A stretch of 64,000 bases of DNA from Marivita sp041725935 (GCA_041725935.1 JBGRQD010000007.1:62001-126000), one strand, 5' to 3'; counted from the first letter of the stretch, positions 45,124 through 55,229 are shown. Notes: generated by a model not told the origin, from the sequence alone. Program-made: numbers and translations.

Positions 45124-45972
45124 TTACATTCCCGGCGAAACGGCAAAGCCGGTAATTCCACCCATTCCGAGATCGGCAAGCGATTCCGCTGCGCCGGTTT
45201 CGAGGTTGATTGAATACAGACCAGCCGTTTCCGATCCTTCCATCTGAAGGATCGCATACCCCATATTCTCGCCCTCGGCAGGTGACAGGATGTCAAAACC
45301 TCCCATTGCGGCAAGGTCAACGGCATCACCACCGACGGTCACTGCACCTATTGTCGCCAGCGTTCCCGCGTTATTGGCAAGGCTTACCAGGGAATCTGTG
45401 GCTGCATCCAAAGCATATTGGAACGTGGTTTCCGCCGTCATGTCACTGATCGCGTTGGTGTAGGCGTTTGCAAAAACCATCGGTTCCGCCCCGGCGTTTG
45501 TATCGCCATCGGCATAGGCTAGGCTGGTAAAGCGGCGCACCGATCCAGCGCGTTCGTCGTTGTCGCCGAACCCTTCGGGAAAATAGACAAGGTTGTCTCC
45601 TGCTGTCGACACCACACGTACGGCATCGATGGCGTTGTTGAAATCGAACCCGACAGAAGCGCCATCTGCCACCATGGCATCGTCCATGAACGTGGCTTCG
45701 AGATCGGTCATTTCACCCGACGCCGGATCGATGGTGAACAATGTTCCGTTCGAAAAGCCAAGAAGGTCGCCTGTTACGGGCCGGTAGGCAATGGCCTGCA
45801 CCGCGGAAGCAAGGTCATAGGTCATGACATCGCCAGGCGAGGAAATGTCCGACATGACCACGAGCGTCATGCCATCATTGGCCAGCGCATGACCCATCGT
45901 CGAGGCATGGCCCGCGGCCATCAAGCTGGATGCGGAAACCGTCAGAAGCGTTGCTGTAAGTGCCGTCTTCAT
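45124..45972 (-). CDS. Exported DUF4394-like protein
   Basis: 282 residues. A signal peptide is visible (MKTALTATLLTVSASSLMAAGHA) with an AGGAGA site before the ATG. The mature part is acidic, poor in Lys and rich in Gly/Ala/Asp. It repeats beta-propeller-like strands such as QAIAYRPVTGDLLGFSNGTLFTIDPASGEM, AIDAVRVVSTAGDNLVYF and TAGLYSINLETGAAESL, the style of DUF4394 domains. The function is unknown. A 6-bp hairpin (45988-46005) lies just upstream of the ribosome site. Confidence 0.8.
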   Translation of the reverse strand: MKTALTATLLTVSASSLMAAGHASTMGHALANDGMTLVVMSDISSPGDVMTYDLASAVQAIAYRPVTGDLLGFSNGTLFTIDPASGEMTDLEATFMDDAMVADGASVGFDFNNAIDAVRVVSTAGDNLVYFPEGFGDNDERAGSVRRFTSLAYADGDTNAGAEPMVFANAYTNAISDMTAETTFQYALDAATDSLVSLANNAGTLATIGAVTVGGDAVDLAAMGGFDILSPAEGENMGYAILQMEGSETAGLYSINLETGAAESLADLGMGGITGFAVSPGM

Positions 45973-46064
45973 GAAATCTTCTCCTTTGAACGCGGGGGAA
46001 CTGCCCCGCTTGCCCGAGCAGACACGTACAGAGGGTCAAGAGAGTTTCACGTTGCTTAAAAAAG

Positions 46065-46784
46065 TCAGGGGCGAAGTTTGGCTGCTTCCAGCTTTCGAAA
46101 GACGGGCATCGTCCGATCGACAAGATCTTCCAGTTCGTCCGACAGTTGCGGCAAAGGCCCCTCGGCACCGGCAAACCCCGTGGTCTCGTGCAGTGACCGA
46201 TACCAATGCGACGCCCAGACGCCGTCATACGGTTTCGGTCCCGCAGGCCAGTGCAACATCGCGGGATCAAACTCCAACCGGATCGCGTCACTTAGGGCCC
46301 GCAACATGCCCTCTGGATCGTCACGGATATCGGCGCTGTCAATCACAACCGGCGTTTGGCCCAGCGCTCGGACATGTTCGAACAACTCCGCTTGCGCCTC
46401 GAACCCGATATCGTCGGCGGTCAGGTCGGGATAGCCCTTGGCAAAGCTCGCCACCACCCGCGCAGGATGGCGGATCAGAAACACGTTCACGCATGCACTC
46501 ATGAACCCGCGCGGAATCCCCTCGATCATGTGTTGGCACATGTGTTTGTGATACACATGCGGCCTGCCATCCGGGATCGGCCCGATCAGAGACTGTTCCA
46601 CTTGAAGCGCGTCGTCCGTACGGTCCTCCAAAATCTCGTCGCGCATCGGATGGTTCAAACCGGTCAGACGCAGATACGGGCCGTAGAAGGGCTCATCGAC
46701 CACAGAAAAATCGGCGCGCTGTGCAAAAGCATACATCATCGCCGTCGAAAGGTTGCGCGGGCCAGACCACATCGCCACTCTCAT
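46065..46784 (-). CDS. Sulfotransferase-fold protein
   Basis: 239 residues from the third in-frame ATG at 46784, the one with optimal spacing after GGAGG; ATG at 46790 is the other option. The PAPS-binding loop WSGPRNLSTAMM (6-17) and a later IRHPARVVASFAKGYP, as in 3'-phosphate binding, support the fold. Family members transfer sulfate or may act on other substrates. The acceptor is not known and no sulfur-assimilation genes are near. Confidence 0.82.
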   Translation of the reverse strand: MRVAMWSGPRNLSTAMMYAFAQRADFSVVDEPFYGPYLRLTGLNHPMRDEILEDRTDDALQVEQSLIGPIPDGRPHVYHKHMCQHMIEGIPRGFMSACVNVFLIRHPARVVASFAKGYPDLTADDIGFEAQAELFEHVRALGQTPVVIDSADIRDDPEGMLRALSDAIRLEFDPAMLHWPAGPKPYDGVWASHWYRSLHETTGFAGAEGPLPQLSDELEDLVDRTMPVFRKLEAAKLRP

Positions 46785-46944
46785 CACCATCGCCTCCGGA
46801 AGCCGTGAACCTGCGCAAACGCTATCGCCCTATCGACCACACGCAAGCGGTAACTCACATTCACCTTCGAGTGAGATCTTCAGACAGAAATTGCGCAGCA
46901 TCCCGCTTTCATCGCAGGTTGACGTCGTCTTTCAGGAGGTCCTC

Positions 46945-47607
46945 ATGCGCCCACTTCGCCGTTTCCGCCCACTCCTTCTCACTCTGGCAATTCTTGCCGG
47001 GCTGTTCCTTCAATCGCGCGATGCCCACGCAGGCGAAACCCGCGAAATCATTGTTGCCGGAGGCTGCTTCTGGTGCGTCGAAGCCGATTTCGAACGTGTG
47101 CGCGGCGTCGAGGAAGCGGTCTCGGGATATACTGGCGGCAACGTCGCCGACCCGAGCTACAAGCAGGTGACCGGCGGCGGAACCGGCCATTACGAGGCGG
47201 TCCGGATCACCTATGACAGCGGCATCATCGACCGGAACAGGCTTTACGACCTGTTCTTCCGCTCGATTGATCCAACCGACGCTGGCGGACAGTTCTGCGA
47301 CCGGGGTCAAAGCTATGCTACTGCAATTTTCGTCTCTAACGCAGCTGAACGTGCCGCTGCGGAAAAGGCCAAGGCAGACGCGCAAGCCGAACTGGGCCAA
47401 GAAATCGTGACACCCATTCTCGATGCAAAAGCCTTTTACGAGGCAGAGGACTATCATCAGGATTACTACAAGGGTACGAGCCTTGTGCTTACGCGCTTTG
47501 GGGCAATCCAGCAAAAGGACGCGTATAAACGCTACCGCGACGGCTGTGGCCGCGATGCCCGCATCACGCAGCTTTGGGGCAGCGACGCGCCGTTCATCGG
47601 CAACTAA
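46945..47607 (+). CDS. msrA: Peptide-methionine (S)-S-oxide reductase, exported
   Basis: 220 residues from the ATG behind AGGAGGT (46934-46940). The catalytic motif GGCFWCVEADFE has the active Cys41. An N-terminal signal of about 29 residues (PLRRFRPLLLTLAILAGLFLQSRDAHA) marks it as periplasmic, unlike the usual cytoplasmic MsrA. Family motifs GYTGGNV, YEAVRITYD and the C-terminal Cys (YRDGCGRD) are present. It would repair oxidised Met in envelope proteins; its electron donor is not here. It overlaps the ribokinase-type gene by 4 bases, convergent. Confidence 0.93.
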   Translation: MRPLRRFRPLLLTLAILAGLFLQSRDAHAGETREIIVAGGCFWCVEADFERVRGVEEAVSGYTGGNVADPSYKQVTGGGTGHYEAVRITYDSGIIDRNRLYDLFFRSIDPTDAGGQFCDRGQSYATAIFVSNAAERAAAEKAKADAQAELGQEIVTPILDAKAFYEAEDYHQDYYKGTSLVLTRFGAIQQKDAYKRYRDGCGRDARITQLWGSDAPFIGN

Positions 47608-48479
47608 CCCAGACGCGCGTCCTGAATGTCTTTCAGATCGGGGATCACGTCTGCGGTGCCATGGCGTGTGACCATGATCGCGCCCGCTTGCTGACCAAGT
47701 GAGATTGCCTGTTCCATCGGCAATCCACGGTCAAGCGCTGCCACCAGAAATCCGGTGAAGGTGTCCCCGGCCCCGGTTGTGTCGACAGCCGTGACGGGGA
47801 TGGCCGGAAAGGTTTGTTCGGTCCTTTCATCGGTATTGATCCACCGACACCCGTCGCCACCGAGCGTGACGATCACGTCCCGCACCGGCAACTCCATCAC
47901 CGCAACGCCCAGCGCATCGGTCAATTGCTGCGCTTCGACCGCGTTGACCACGAGGATATCCAGCATCGGCAACACCGCCTCAACCGCCTTGGCGTCAAAC
48001 GGCGCAGCGGCATAGATTACCCGCATCCCCTTGGCCGAAGCCAGGGTCGCACCCTCGACCTGACCAGAGGTTTCGTTCTGGAACAGAAATACATCTTCCG
48101 AAGTGGCCGCCCCAAGCGCGCTGGCGATATGTGTCTCTGTCAAAGCCCGGTTTGCACCGGAATGGATCAGGATGGCATTTTCACCCTGATCGTCCACCAT
48201 GATCACAGCATGTCCCGTGACCGTATCCAACTCGACGATGTTGCGCGTATCGACACCGTATTCCAGCAACCGCTCGACCGCCCATCGTCCGTCGGGTCCA
48301 ACCGCGCCGATATGGACGGCCCGCGCGGCGGCGCGGGCAATGGCGACCGACATGTTCGCCCCTTTGCCACCCAACCCACGACTGTGTTGCATTGAGGCCA
48401 GCGTTTCGCCGGGCGTCAGCAAATGCGGCACCCGGTAGAACAGGTCCGCGTTAATGGACCCAAGGTTATAGACCGCCAC
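47604..48479 (-). CDS. Ribokinase-type sugar kinase (PfkB family)
   Basis: 291 residues from a GTG at 48479, with AAGGGAG seven bases upstream inside the 3' end of maeB. The PfkB motifs are the N-terminal GGKGANMSVAIARA (GGKG region) and the C-terminal DTTGAGDTFTGFL with the catalytic Asp. The preceding residues (NLGSINADLFYRVPHL) fit ribokinase. It phosphorylates ribose or a related sugar. No sugar transporter lies beside it. Confidence 0.87.
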   Translation of the reverse strand: MAVYNLGSINADLFYRVPHLLTPGETLASMQHSRGLGGKGANMSVAIARAAARAVHIGAVGPDGRWAVERLLEYGVDTRNIVELDTVTGHAVIMVDDQGENAILIHSGANRALTETHIASALGAATSEDVFLFQNETSGQVEGATLASAKGMRVIYAAAPFDAKAVEAVLPMLDILVVNAVEAQQLTDALGVAVMELPVRDVIVTLGGDGCRWINTDERTEQTFPAIPVTAVDTTGAGDTFTGFLVAALDRGLPMEQAISLGQQAGAIMVTRHGTADVIPDLKDIQDARLG

Positions 48480-48481
48480 GA

Positions 48482-50737
48482 TCAGGCTCCCTTGCAGGCC
48501 GCCAATACCGCCATGTTGAGGATATCGCTGGCGGTGCTCGCGGTGGAGCAAATCTGGATGGATTTATCGACCCCGGCCAGAATCGGTCCAATGACAGTCG
48601 CTCCGGCCATTTCCTGCATCAGCTTGACCGAGATCGACGCGGAATGGCGCGCAGGCACCACAAGGATGTTCGCCGGCCCGGTCAGCCGTTGGAACGGGTA
48701 GAATTTCTGCGCAGTCCGGTTCAGCGCCACATCGACGGTCATCTCGCCTTCGTACTCGAAATTCGCGCCGCGCCGATCCAGAACATGGGGCGCGAGATGC
48801 ATCTTCTCGGCCCGTTCCGACACCGGGTAGCCAAAGGTCGAGAACGACACGAACGCCACCCGCGGCTCCAGCCCGATCAGACGCGCAACTTCGGCAGCAC
48901 GTTCGGCGATATTTGCGAGGTTTTCCTCGTCCGGCCATTCATGCACAAGCGTGTCCGCGATCAGCACGATCCGACCCTTGAGCAGCAACGCCGTCACGCC
49001 CGCAGCACCGTGCGACGCATCGGCGTCGAAAACATGATTGATCAATTCCATCACATGCGCGGATTTCCGGGTCGCGCCGGTGACAAGCGCATCGCCATGC
49101 CCCTGTTGCAGCATCAAGGCCGCAAACACGTGCCGGTCGCGCGCGGCAAGGCGGTGAATGTCCTGCCGGTCGTGCCCCTTGCGCTGCAACCGCTCGTAGA
49201 GGAAATTCTTGTAGCGATCGAGATGCTGGGTGTTCGCGGCATTGACCACTTCGATCTCGCGCACCGCGTCGCCCAAACCCGCCTCTTCAAGCTTGGTCTT
49301 CACATCGGCGGATCGTCCGACCACCAGCGCCTTGCCGAAGCCAGACCGCTGATACATCACCGCAGCACGCAGCACGCGGGGGTCGTCGCCTTCTGCAAAA
49401 ATCATCCGCGCCTGAGCGGTGCGTGCCCGTGCGTTGATGCTCCGCAGAATGCTGGCGGTCGGATCCATCCGCGACTTCAGAGATTCCTCATAGGCGGGAA
49501 GGTCGATGATCGGACGCCGCGCAGCACCCGTGTCCATCCCCGCCTTGGCCACGGCAGGCGGAATGCGGTGAATCAGTCTCGGGTCAAAAGGCGTCGGGAT
49601 GATGTAATCGCGCCCGAAGCTCAGGTTTTTGCCATAGGCCAGCGCCACCTCATCAGGTACATCCTCGCGGGCCAATTCAGCGAGAGCCTGCGCACAGGCG
49701 ATCTTCATCTCGTCGTTGATCGCTCGTGCATGAATGTCGAGAGCGCCGCGAAACAAATAAGGAAAGCCCAGAACGTTGTTCACCTGGTTCGGATAATCGC
49801 TGCGCCCTGTGGCAACGATTGCATCCATGCGCACCTCGTGCGCCTCTTCGGGCGTAATTTCGGGATCGGGGTTCGCCATGGCAAAGATCACCGGGTTGTC
49901 GGCCATAGACCGCACCATGTCCTGCGTGACGGCTCCCTTGGCGCTCACGCCAAGGAATACATCGGCGCCCACCATCGCCTCTTCCAGTGTCCGCGCGTCG
50001 GTCTTGACCGCATGGGCTGATTTCCACTGGTTCATGCCATCGGTGCGACCCTGGTAGATCACGCCCTTCGTGTCAGCGACGATACAATTGTCATGCCGCG
50101 CGCCCATCCGCTTGAGCAACTCGATGCAGGCGATCCCGGCCGCACCCGCGCCATTCAGAACGATCTTCACATCCTCGATCTTCTTGCCCGAGATATGCAG
50201 CGCGTTGATCAGACCCGCCGCGCAGATCACCGCCGTTCCATGCTGGTCATCATGGAAGACCGGAATATCCATCTCTTCCTTGAGCCGCTGTTCGATGATG
50301 AAACACTCTGGCGCCTTGATGTCCTCGAGATTGATCCCCCCAAAGGTCGGCCCCATCAGGCGCACGGCCTTGCAGAATTCATCCGGGTCTTCGGTATCAA
50401 GTTCGATGTCGATGGAGTTCACGTCAGCGAACCGCTTGAACAGAACCGATTTGCCCTCCATCACCGGCTTTGAGCCCAACGCCCCCAGGTTGCCCAAACC
50501 CAAGACTGCTGTTCCGTTCGAAATCACCGCGACGAGGTTGCCCTTGTTGGTGTAGTCATAAGCCAGACCGGGGTCTTTCGCGATATCCTCGCAGGGCACA
50601 GCCACACCCGGGGAATAGGCCAGCGACAGATCACGCTGCGTGTTCATCGGAACGGTCGGCGTCACCTCCCATTTGCCGGGGGTCGGTTCGAGGTGAAATG
50701 CCAGCGCTTCTTCGCGGGTATACTTGGGGTTGGACAT
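48482..50737 (-). CDS. maeB: NADP-dependent malic enzyme with phosphotransacetylase-like domain
   Basis: 751 residues, the length of the MaeB/TME type. The malic enzyme domain has SLAYSPGVAVPCEDI, VFHDDQHGTAVICAAG and the NAD(P)-binding LNGAGAAGIACIEL. The C-terminal 320 residues are a phosphotransacetylase-like regulatory domain. It turns malate to pyruvate with NADPH. The downstream ribokinase-type gene starts 3 bases past its stop, so both may be cotranscribed. It is divergent from mutS. Confidence 0.94.
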   Translation of the reverse strand: MSNPKYTREEALAFHLEPTPGKWEVTPTVPMNTQRDLSLAYSPGVAVPCEDIAKDPGLAYDYTNKGNLVAVISNGTAVLGLGNLGALGSKPVMEGKSVLFKRFADVNSIDIELDTEDPDEFCKAVRLMGPTFGGINLEDIKAPECFIIEQRLKEEMDIPVFHDDQHGTAVICAAGLINALHISGKKIEDVKIVLNGAGAAGIACIELLKRMGARHDNCIVADTKGVIYQGRTDGMNQWKSAHAVKTDARTLEEAMVGADVFLGVSAKGAVTQDMVRSMADNPVIFAMANPDPEITPEEAHEVRMDAIVATGRSDYPNQVNNVLGFPYLFRGALDIHARAINDEMKIACAQALAELAREDVPDEVALAYGKNLSFGRDYIIPTPFDPRLIHRIPPAVAKAGMDTGAARRPIIDLPAYEESLKSRMDPTASILRSINARARTAQARMIFAEGDDPRVLRAAVMYQRSGFGKALVVGRSADVKTKLEEAGLGDAVREIEVVNAANTQHLDRYKNFLYERLQRKGHDRQDIHRLAARDRHVFAALMLQQGHGDALVTGATRKSAHVMELINHVFDADASHGAAGVTALLLKGRIVLIADTLVHEWPDEENLANIAERAAEVARLIGLEPRVAFVSFSTFGYPVSERAEKMHLAPHVLDRRGANFEYEGEMTVDVALNRTAQKFYPFQRLTGPANILVVPARHSASISVKLMQEMAGATVIGPILAGVDKSIQICSTASTASDILNMAVLAACKGA

Positions 50738-50822
50738 GCGGTTGCGGCCTCATTCGTCAAAATCGGGTTTTCCACCCGGGTCGGTCGTCTTAATGTCACG
50801 CGAAAGCACCGAGGGGAAGCTT

Positions 50823-53480
50823 GTGAACGCGAATAAATCAGCCGTCACACCCATGATGGCGCAATATCTGGAAATAAAATCCCAGTATGCGGATGCATTG
50901 TTGTTCTACCGCATGGGTGATTTTTATGAATTGTTCTTCGATGATGCTGCGGCTGCATCCGAGGCTTTGGACATCGCGCTCACCAAACGCGGCAAACACG
51001 ACGGTGACGACATTCCCATGTGTGGCGTCCCAGTTCACGCCGCCGAAGGCTACCTGCTGACCCTGATCCGCAAGGGCTTTCGCGTTGCCGTTTGTGAACA
51101 AATGGAAAGCCCCGCTGAAGCGAAAAAACGGGGGTCCAAATCCGTCGTCAAACGCGATGTGGTGCGCCTTGTCACTCCCGGCACATTGACCGAGGAAACC
51201 CTGCTCGAAGCACGTCGTCACAACTTTCTGGCCGCTTTGGCCTGTGTCAGAGACGATTGGGCGCTGGCCTGGACCGATATTTCAACCGGCGCGCTGCACG
51301 TTTTGCCCCTGTCGCTTGCCCGTGTCGGCCCCGAATTGGCACAGCTGTCGCCCGCCGAGATCCTGATGGCCGAAGGCACGGAAACCGCTGTTGCCAACGT
51401 TCTCGACGACCTTGGGCTTGAACCGACATGGCTTGGCAAATCCAGTTTTGATTCCACCAGTGCGCTGACGCGCCTGACCCAACAGTTTGGCGTGTCCTCG
51501 CTTGATGCCTACGGTCAGTTCTCACGACCGGAACTGTCGGCCATGGGTGCCTTGATCGACTATCTCGACCTGACGCAAAAGGGCCGCCTGCCCTTGCTCC
51601 GCACGCCCCAGCAAGAAAAGCTGGGCAATTCGATGCACATTGATGCCTCGACGCGCCGAAACCTTGAACTGACGCATTCCCTGCAAGGAGGGCGTGCCGG
51701 GTCGCTCTTGTCCGTCATCGACCGAACCGCCACAGCCAGTGGCGCGCGTCTGCTCGAACGGCGTCTGTCCACTCCGTCGCGCGATCTGTCGGTAATCCGA
51801 AATCGGCAGGATGCGATCACTTGGGCCATGTCAGAGCCTGTTGTCGCTCGGCAGGTCCGCGATGCGCTCAAACGCGTGCCCGATCTAGACCGCGCCCTGT
51901 CGCGCCTAGGACTGGATCGCGGCGGCCCCCGGGACATGGCGGCGATCCGCAACACGCTGGAGCAAGCAGAGGCGATCTCAGGCGTGTTGGCGCCGCTTGA
52001 CCTGCCTGAAATGCTCACCAGCGCCGTTGCGGCTTGCAAAGGACACGACGACCTGATCGCCTTTCTGGACGAAACCCTGATCGCCGAACCCCCGCTATTG
52101 ATGCGCGATGGCGGTTTCATCGCACCCGGATACGATGCCGAACTGGACGAGGCTCGCAAGCTGCGGGACGAAGGCCGCAGCGTGGTTGCCGGGCTCCAAG
52201 CTCAATATAGCGAGATGGCTGGCGTGTCGTCGCTCAAGATCAAGCACAACAACGTGCTGGGCTACTTCATCGAGACCACATCGACCCACGCCCAAAAGAT
52301 GATGGCCCCACCGCTGAACGAAACCTTCATTCATCGCCAGACGACAGCGAACCAGATCCGCTTTACCACTGTGGAACTGTCCGAACTGGAGCGCCGCATC
52401 CTTAACGCGGGGTCCGAGGCGATCGAGATCGAAAAACAGCTCTATGCAACGTTAACTCGCGCCATTCTCGATCAACAGCCCGCGTTGAACGCCCTCGCGA
52501 CAGGATTGGCCGAACTTGACCTCGCCACTGCCTTGGCCGACCTCGCCACCGATCTGGATTGGTGCCGCCCCACCGTCGATGAAAGCCGCGCCTTTGCCAT
52601 CGAAGGCGGGCGGCATCCCGTGGTCGAACGGTCCCTCCGGGCGCAGGGCGAAACGGGTTTCGTGGCCAATGACTGCGACCTCTCTGCAGACACCGATCAG
52701 GCGGCGATCACGCTTCTGACCGGTCCCAACATGGCCGGTAAATCGACCTATCTGCGCCAGAACGCCCTGATCGCGCTGCTGGCGCAGATCGGGTCCTACG
52801 TTCCCGCGAAGTCCGCGCATATAGGCCTTGTCAGCCAGATTTTCAGCCGTGTTGGTGCCTCCGACGATCTGGCGCGAGGGCGCTCGACCTTCATGGTCGA
52901 AATGGTCGAAACCGCCGCGATCCTGAATCAGGCCGATGATCGCGCTTTGGTCATCCTTGACGAGATCGGGCGCGGCACCGCGACCTATGACGGCCTGTCG
53001 ATCGCATGGGCCACACTGGAACATCTGCAATCGGTCAACAAGGTCCGCGCGCTCTTTGCTACGCATTACCACGAACTGACTGCCCTTGCCGCTCAGCTTG
53101 ACGGTGTCGGCAACGCGACGGTTGCCGTGCGGGAATGGGAGGGTGAGGTGATCTTCCTGCACGAGGTCCGTGAAGGTGCAGCGGATCGGTCCTATGGTGT
53201 CCAGGTCGCGCAGCTGGCTGGATTGCCGCCCGCCGTCATCACCCGTGCCCGATCTGTCCTCGATGCGTTGGAGAAGGGAGAGCGGGAGAACACGTCCCCC
53301 AAGGCACTGATCGACGATCTGCCCCTCTTCTCGGCGGTTGCCCGTGCGCCGCAACCGGCAAAGCCTGCCGCTGAAAACAAGATCGAGGCGCAGATCAAAA
53401 ATCTGCACCCCGATGAAATGTCGCCGATGGAGGCGCTTCAGGCTCTGTATCACCTGAAAACGCTTCTTCAGGAAGAGTAG
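50823..53480 (+). CDS. mutS: DNA mismatch repair ATPase MutS
   Basis: 885 residues from a GTG at 50823 with a GAGGGG site. The mismatch-binding motif YRMGDFYELF (Phe wedge and Glu) is near the start. The ATPase has GPNMAGKSTYLRQ (about residues 635-647), and STFMVEM, ILDEIGRGTATYDG and FATHYHEL follow. It scans DNA for mispairs and recruits MutL, which is not in the window. It is convergent with grpE. Confidence 0.96.
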   Translation: MNANKSAVTPMMAQYLEIKSQYADALLFYRMGDFYELFFDDAAAASEALDIALTKRGKHDGDDIPMCGVPVHAAEGYLLTLIRKGFRVAVCEQMESPAEAKKRGSKSVVKRDVVRLVTPGTLTEETLLEARRHNFLAALACVRDDWALAWTDISTGALHVLPLSLARVGPELAQLSPAEILMAEGTETAVANVLDDLGLEPTWLGKSSFDSTSALTRLTQQFGVSSLDAYGQFSRPELSAMGALIDYLDLTQKGRLPLLRTPQQEKLGNSMHIDASTRRNLELTHSLQGGRAGSLLSVIDRTATASGARLLERRLSTPSRDLSVIRNRQDAITWAMSEPVVARQVRDALKRVPDLDRALSRLGLDRGGPRDMAAIRNTLEQAEAISGVLAPLDLPEMLTSAVAACKGHDDLIAFLDETLIAEPPLLMRDGGFIAPGYDAELDEARKLRDEGRSVVAGLQAQYSEMAGVSSLKIKHNNVLGYFIETTSTHAQKMMAPPLNETFIHRQTTANQIRFTTVELSELERRILNAGSEAIEIEKQLYATLTRAILDQQPALNALATGLAELDLATALADLATDLDWCRPTVDESRAFAIEGGRHPVVERSLRAQGETGFVANDCDLSADTDQAAITLLTGPNMAGKSTYLRQNALIALLAQIGSYVPAKSAHIGLVSQIFSRVGASDDLARGRSTFMVEMVETAAILNQADDRALVILDEIGRGTATYDGLSIAWATLEHLQSVNKVRALFATHYHELTALAAQLDGVGNATVAVREWEGEVIFLHEVREGAADRSYGVQVAQLAGLPPAVITRARSVLDALEKGERENTSPKALIDDLPLFSAVARAPQPAKPAAENKIEAQIKNLHPDEMSPMEALQALYHLKTLLQEE

Positions 53481-53481
53481 C

Positions 53482-54048
53482 TTAGGATTTCGGCATCGAG
53501 CTGACGCCAACCTGCGCGGGACGCAAAAGGCGATCATAGAGCATGAAGCCCTCGGTCGAGACCTGGATGATCTCGCCTGCCGTGGTGCCTGGAACCGGCG
53601 CCTCGAACATCGCCTCGTGATGCTGCGGATCGAACTTATCGCCCACTTCGGGGCGGATCGCTGTCACCCCGTGCTTGTTGAACACGTTGAGCAATTCACG
53701 CATCGTCAGTTCCACGCCTTCGATGAACGCCTTGGACGCCTCGCGCTGGTCTTCGGGAATCGAATCCAGAGCGCGCTGAAGGTTGTCATAGACCGGCAGC
53801 AAATCCCTGGCGAGCCGCGACCCGCCATATTGCTGTGCTTCGCGGCGATCCTTGTCGGACCGCTTGCGCGCGTTCTCGGCTTCGGCCAAGGCGCGCATAA
53901 ACTTGTCTCTCAGATCATCGCGCTCTGCACGCAAGGCATCCAATTCAGCCTCCTCGTTGTCGATTTCTTCTTCGAGCGCTTCGTTCTCCTCTGCCTCGGC
54001 CTCGGCGAGGCTGTCGAGGAAATCTTTGGTGTGATCCGTTTCGGCCAT
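53482..54048 (-). CDS. grpE: Nucleotide exchange factor GrpE
   Basis: 188 residues. An acidic coiled-coil N-terminus (residues about 8-60) leads into NARKRSDKDRREAQQYGGSRLARDLLPVYDNLQRAL, and the C-terminal beta domain has HGVTAI and the FDPQHHEAMFE signature. It releases ADP from DnaK. The dnaK and dnaJ genes are elsewhere. It starts 4 bases from the hrcA stop, so hrcA and grpE form an operon. Confidence 0.96.
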   Translation of the reverse strand: MAETDHTKDFLDSLAEAEAEENEALEEEIDNEEAELDALRAERDDLRDKFMRALAEAENARKRSDKDRREAQQYGGSRLARDLLPVYDNLQRALDSIPEDQREASKAFIEGVELTMRELLNVFNKHGVTAIRPEVGDKFDPQHHEAMFEAPVPGTTAGEIIQVSTEGFMLYDRLLRPAQVGVSSMPKS

Positions 54049-54052
54049 TTCG

Positions 54053-55123
54053 TTACCCTTGGTTGCGGTCGCCGAGCAGTTTCCCGACGAGCTGCGCTGT
54101 GTAGTCTACAATCGGTACGATGCGCCCGTAGTTCAAACGGGTCGGGCCAATGACCCCCACCGCACCGATAATTTTACGATCAGCGTTCATATATGGAGAC
54201 ACGACCAAAGAGGAACCCGAAAGTGAGAAAAGTTTGTTCTCTGATCCTATAAAAATGCGCACACCGTCGCCTTGTTCCGTGAGTTCGAGAAATTCGGCAA
54301 TGTCTCGCTTGCGTTCGAGATCGTCGAACAATTCGCGGATGCGGTCCAGTTCCTCGGCATGGGTGTCCTCGGCCAAAAGATTGGCCCGCCCGCGCACGAT
54401 CAGCCGCCCGGACATGTCGGCATGTTCGTCCCAGATCGCCAGCCCCTGCTCGACCAGCGTGGCGGCCAGCGAATCAAGCTCACGGCGTTTGCTGGCGATG
54501 TCGTTCTTGATGGTGCGGCGCAGATCGGACAGCGTCTTGCCCTCGACCAGCGCATTGAGGAAATTTGCCGCCTCCCGCATCGAACTTGGTGTCTGTCCGG
54601 GCGGTGGTGTGAACAGTCGATTCTCCACATGCCCATCGGTAAAGACCAGCACCACCAGCGCCTGATTGCCTCCGACAGGCAGGAATTCGATATGCTTGAT
54701 CGCCGCCTCGTGTTTCGGCGTCAGAACCAGCGACGCGCCTTGCGTCACGCCCGACAGCGCCGATCCCACCCGATCAAGGATCGAGCCCACATCCTGACTG
54801 TTGCTCGTGACGGTCGCGTCGATCTTCTGACGATCGTCCTGATCCAGATCGCGAACCTCGAGCAACCCGTCGACGAACATCCGCAGTCCCAGCTGCGTGG
54901 GGATGCGGCCCGCACTGATATGCGGACTGTCCAACAATCCAAGGAACTCAAGATCCTGCATCACGTTCCGGATGGTGGCGGCCGAGACCTTTTCGTCAAG
55001 CGTCCGCGTCAGCGTCCGCGAGCCAACAGGTTCGCCGCTCGACAGGTACCCTTCGACCACTTTGCGGAACACTTCCCGCGAGCGATCGTTCAGTTCATCG
55101 AGAATTTTCGCTCCGTCGTTCAA
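54053..55123 (-). CDS. hrcA: Heat-inducible repressor HrcA
   Basis: 356 residues. The N-terminal winged helix (REVFRKVVEGYLSSGEPVGSRTLTR, then SAATIRNVMQDLE) and the C-terminal HrcA domain (GPTRLNYGRIVPIVDYTA) are intact. HrcA binds CIRCE elements upstream of groESL in many bacteria. I looked for CIRCE (TTAGCACTC-N9-GAGTGCTAA) upstream of hrcA and elsewhere in the window and did not see it. It is divergent from rph. Confidence 0.96.
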   Translation of the reverse strand: MNDGAKILDELNDRSREVFRKVVEGYLSSGEPVGSRTLTRTLDEKVSAATIRNVMQDLEFLGLLDSPHISAGRIPTQLGLRMFVDGLLEVRDLDQDDRQKIDATVTSNSQDVGSILDRVGSALSGVTQGASLVLTPKHEAAIKHIEFLPVGGNQALVVLVFTDGHVENRLFTPPPGQTPSSMREAANFLNALVEGKTLSDLRRTIKNDIASKRRELDSLAATLVEQGLAIWDEHADMSGRLIVRGRANLLAEDTHAEELDRIRELFDDLERKRDIAEFLELTEQGDGVRIFIGSENKLFSLSGSSLVVSPYMNADRKIIGAVGVIGPTRLNYGRIVPIVDYTAQLVGKLLGDRNQG

Positions 55124-55229
55124 TCACGCACCTCATTGCGAAGATGACAGCCATTCCTATGACAGACTATTGGCTTGCGAAACCGGAAAGCCTGCCTGTA
55201 TCCGTACACGGCAATCAAAGGGACATACC

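Noticed and set aside
48644..50020. A 458-codon plus-strand open frame
   Set aside because: It lies wholly antisense to maeB, and its composition (Arg/His-rich) is typical of a shadow frame.
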